Positions 5,230-6,543 of a DNA stretch of 6,543 bases are shown in pieces (position 1 is the first letter of the stretch; each line of letters begins with the position of its first letter). Made by a program: the position numbers and the translations under genes. Origin of the DNA: Phycisphaerales bacterium (GTDB lineage: Bacteria; Planctomycetota; Phycisphaerae; Tepidisphaerales; Tepidisphaeraceae); assembly GCA_028288905.1 (NCBI GenBank), contig JAQGHJ010000662.1, positions 1 through 6,543 of the forward strand. Direction: 5' to 3'. The notes under the pieces are model-generated. The model saw only the letters and a program-made list of their open reading frames with translations. It did not search any database and had not been told where the DNA came from.

Positions 5230-6204
5230 TCACTGACCCGCCGCGGCCCCCGCCGGGTCCATCAGCCTCACCATCCGGTACAGCGCCTCGGTCGCCGGCA
5301 CCGGCACCCCGAGCTTCTGCGCCCGCCGCACCGGCTCGCCCAAAATCGCCTCGACCTCCAGCGGCCGCCCGGCCTGGCGGTCGAGCTGCATGCTCGACCG
5401 GTACGCCCCCATCGTCGCGGTGTGCGTGATCTGCCGGTCGATCAACTCCGGCGGCAGCGGCACCCCGTCGGCCGCCGCCACGGCCGCCACCTCCCGCATG
5501 ATCGCCGTCAGCAGCGCCACCCCGTCCGCCGACCCGATCAGCCGGTCGGTCGCCAGGTCCAGGGCGGCACCGAGCCCGTTGAACGGGATGTTCCACAGCA
5601 GCTTCTCCCACCGCCCGCGGCGGAGGTCGTCCAGCACGTCGCACCGTACGCCGGCCGACCGAAACAGCTCGGCCGCCCGCTCCACCCGCGGCGTCGCCCC
5701 CGGCGGCGACCCGCCGGCCGGTACGTGCTCGCCGATCTTCAAAAACCCGTGGTCGATGTGGTGGATCAGTCCGGGGCCGGTCCGGTGAATGCAGACGAAC
5801 GCCATCCCGCCGGTCACCCGGTCGGCCCCGAACAGGTCGGCCAATTGGTCCTCGTTTCCCAGCCCGTTCTGGATCGTCAGGATCGTCGAGTCGTCCTTCA
5901 GCAGCGGCCCGACGAGCGGCTCGTACGCCGCGTTGCCGGTCGCCTTCAGGCACACGAGCACGAGGTCGGCCTTTGGCGCGTCGGCCGGGTCGCTGTACAC
6001 GCGCAGCTCGCCCGACGGCAGGTGGAAGCCCTCCTCAACGTCGCTGCGGACGTTCAACCCGTCCCGCCGGACCGCCTCATAATCTGCTCGAAGCAACAGG
6101 TGGACGTCGTGCCCGGCCCGGATCAGCTTCGCGCCGTAATACCCGCCGACGGCCCCGACGCCTACGACGGCGATCACTGGTTTGGGAGCGGTGAGCAGGC
6201 TCAA
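5230..6204 (-). CDS. panE: 2-dehydropantoate 2-reductase (ketopantoate reductase), PanE/ApbA family
   Basis: PanE reduces ketopantoate to pantoate with NADPH in the cytoplasm, a step in pantothenate and CoA synthesis. The 324-residue product opens with a Rossmann fold, IAVVGVGAVGGYYGAKL (GxGxxG at G15, G17, G20). It has QNGLGN with Asn113, RRGRWEKLLWNIPFNGLGAAL with Lys201, and LEVEAILGEPVRRA with Glu283, which match the N98, K176 and E256 catalytic or substrate residues of E. coli PanE; the C-terminal helical domain is complete. Length is normal (about 300-330). I place the start at TTG (6204-6202) because GGAGG (6217-6213) sits 8 bases before it and the family fold begins a few residues later. 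The frame continues upstream to an ATG at 6345, giving an Arg/Pro-rich unlikely extension. No other pan gene is in view, so a related 2-oxoacid reductase specificity remains possible. Confidence 0.88.
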   Translation of the reverse strand: MSLLTAPKPVIAVVGVGAVGGYYGAKLIRAGHDVHLLLRADYEAVRRDGLNVRSDVEEGFHLPSGELRVYSDPADAPKADLVLVCLKATGNAAYEPLVGPLLKDDSTILTIQNGLGNEDQLADLFGADRVTGGMAFVCIHRTGPGLIHHIDHGFLKIGEHVPAGGSPPGATPRVERAAELFRSAGVRCDVLDDLRRGRWEKLLWNIPFNGLGAALDLATDRLIGSADGVALLTAIMREVAAVAAADGVPLPPELIDRQITHTATMGAYRSSMQLDRQAGRPLEVEAILGEPVRRAQKLGVPVPATEALYRMVRLMDPAGAAAGQ

Positions 6205-6212
6205 GGCGGGGA

Positions 6213-6217
6213 CCTCC
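6213..6217 (-). promoter_or_regulatory. Shine-Dalgarno GGAGG that fixes the TTG start of panE
   Basis: Read on the minus strand, GGAGG is followed by 8 bases and TTG. No comparable site precedes the upstream ATG at 6345 or the in-frame ATG near 6297, so this site decides between the alternative starts. Confidence 0.8.
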
Positions 6218-6268
6218 GGGTGACGTGGGCGCGGCGGCCATACGGGTCTCCACCGCCGGCGGCGGATG

Positions 6269-6297
6269 TTGCGAACGGCCGACACCGATACTAGCAT
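6269..6297 (+). promoter_or_regulatory. Candidate promoter for the exported-protein gene
   Basis: TTGCGA (6269-6274), a 17-base spacer and TAGCAT (6292-6297) each match consensus at 4 of 6 bases in the most A/T-rich patch between the divergent genes. Transcription would begin near 6304, with a leader of about 53 nt. A 10-bp palindrome CCGCCGGCGG (6253-6262) lies just upstream. Weak evidence. Confidence 0.3.
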
Positions 6298-6356
6298 CGC
6301 TTTGCCCGCGGCGGGACCGCCCGCGTTCCGCCCGCGAGCCCGCATCGCACGCCTCC

Positions 6357-6543
6357 ATGACCTCAGTCGCCCGAACGATCCTCGTCCTGCTCGTGGCCGC
6401 CGCGGCCGTCGCCGCCAGCGCGCTCAACGGTCGCGTGCTGTGCGTCGGCGGGGCCGATCACGTGGCGGTCGAGGCGCGGCACGCCGACGGCGGCGGGGCG
6501 CTGCCCCGGTGTGGCGACGGCTGTCATCCCGGCGAGCCGGCCG
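6357..6543 (+). CDS. Short exported cysteine-containing protein, C-terminus cut by window edge
   Basis: The first 62 residues are visible and the frame is open at the last base. The N-terminus looks like a Sec signal peptide: Arg6, a hydrophobic core ILVLLVAAAAVAA (8-20) and a likely cleavage near ASA-L (22/23). The mature part begins NGRVLCVGGADHVAVEARHA and carries Cys29, Cys52 and Cys56, the last two in CGDGC, with several histidines. There is no lipobox, so it is more likely a secreted or periplasmic protein than a lipoprotein. The LCVGGxDHVAVE-x-H wording resembles small uncharacterised secreted proteins I associate with planctomycetes, but I cannot name a family. The ATG at 6357 has no clear Shine-Dalgarno site. 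It is divergent from panE. Confidence 0.65.
   Translation, partial: MTSVARTILVLLVAAAAVAASALNGRVLCVGGADHVAVEARHADGGGALPRCGDGCHPGEPA

Noticed and set aside
5118..5230. Classical MITE or insertion-sequence remnant
   Set aside because: The 10-bp terminal inverted repeats are short, flanking bases show no target-site duplication, and no transposase fragment is visible; kept only as a structured-element candidate.
4157..5953. 598-residue minus-strand frame and other long frames over the Uma2 and panE genes
   Set aside because: They overlap authentic coding sequence in other frames and spell low-complexity protein without motifs.
1..6543. CRISPR array or tandem repeat array
   Set aside because: No regularly spaced repeats of 20 bases or more were seen on reading through; only short repeats under 10 bases recur.

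Overview
This window is about 70% GC, with G/C strongly preferred at third codon positions. It reads as a chromosomal segment of a planctomycete, most likely a Gemmata-type (Gemmataceae) bacterium. The lineage is inferred from composition, a stand-alone Uma2-family (DUF820) gene, a short cysteine-containing exported protein of a kind I associate with these genomes, and dispersed single genes with divergent or convergent neighbours instead of long operons. No phylogenetic search was possible.

Layout, left to right. (1) A manganese catalase gene on the minus strand (1-714) runs off the left edge, so its C-terminus is missing. (2) A 144-base divergent control region (715-858) holds a candidate catalase promoter, a 15-bp GC hairpin in the catalase leader, and a palindrome ATAG-N7-CTAT that overlaps the ribosome site and start codon of the next gene. 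(3) oxyR (859-1740, plus) is a LysR-type peroxide sensor with both redox cysteines (Cys199, Cys208). (4) A mostly non-coding stretch (1741-2424) carries a self-contained tRNA-Ala(UGC) unit with its own promoter and intrinsic terminator, plus several inverted repeats. (5) glmS (2425-4356, plus) makes glucosamine-6-phosphate. (6) A Uma2-family putative PD-(D/E)xK nuclease gene (4403-5041, plus) may be leaderless. (7) A 188-base convergent spacer (5042-5229) has unusual nested inverted repeats. (8) A ketopantoate reductase gene (5230-6204, minus) starts at TTG. (9) A divergent short exported protein (6357-6543, plus) is cut by the right edge.

The clearest functional unit is the peroxide-defence pair: OxyR senses H2O2, and the divergent manganese catalase is its likely target, with the operator-like palindrome between them. 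The other genes are housekeeping (tRNA-Ala, GlmS for amino-sugar and envelope precursors, ketopantoate reductase for pantothenate/CoA) with no evident functional link to each other. I see no CRISPR array, insertion sequence, prophage gene or obvious new multi-gene system. The least explained items are the structured convergent spacer at 5118-5230, the operator-on-start-codon arrangement at oxyR, and the altered sugar-binding loop in GlmS.
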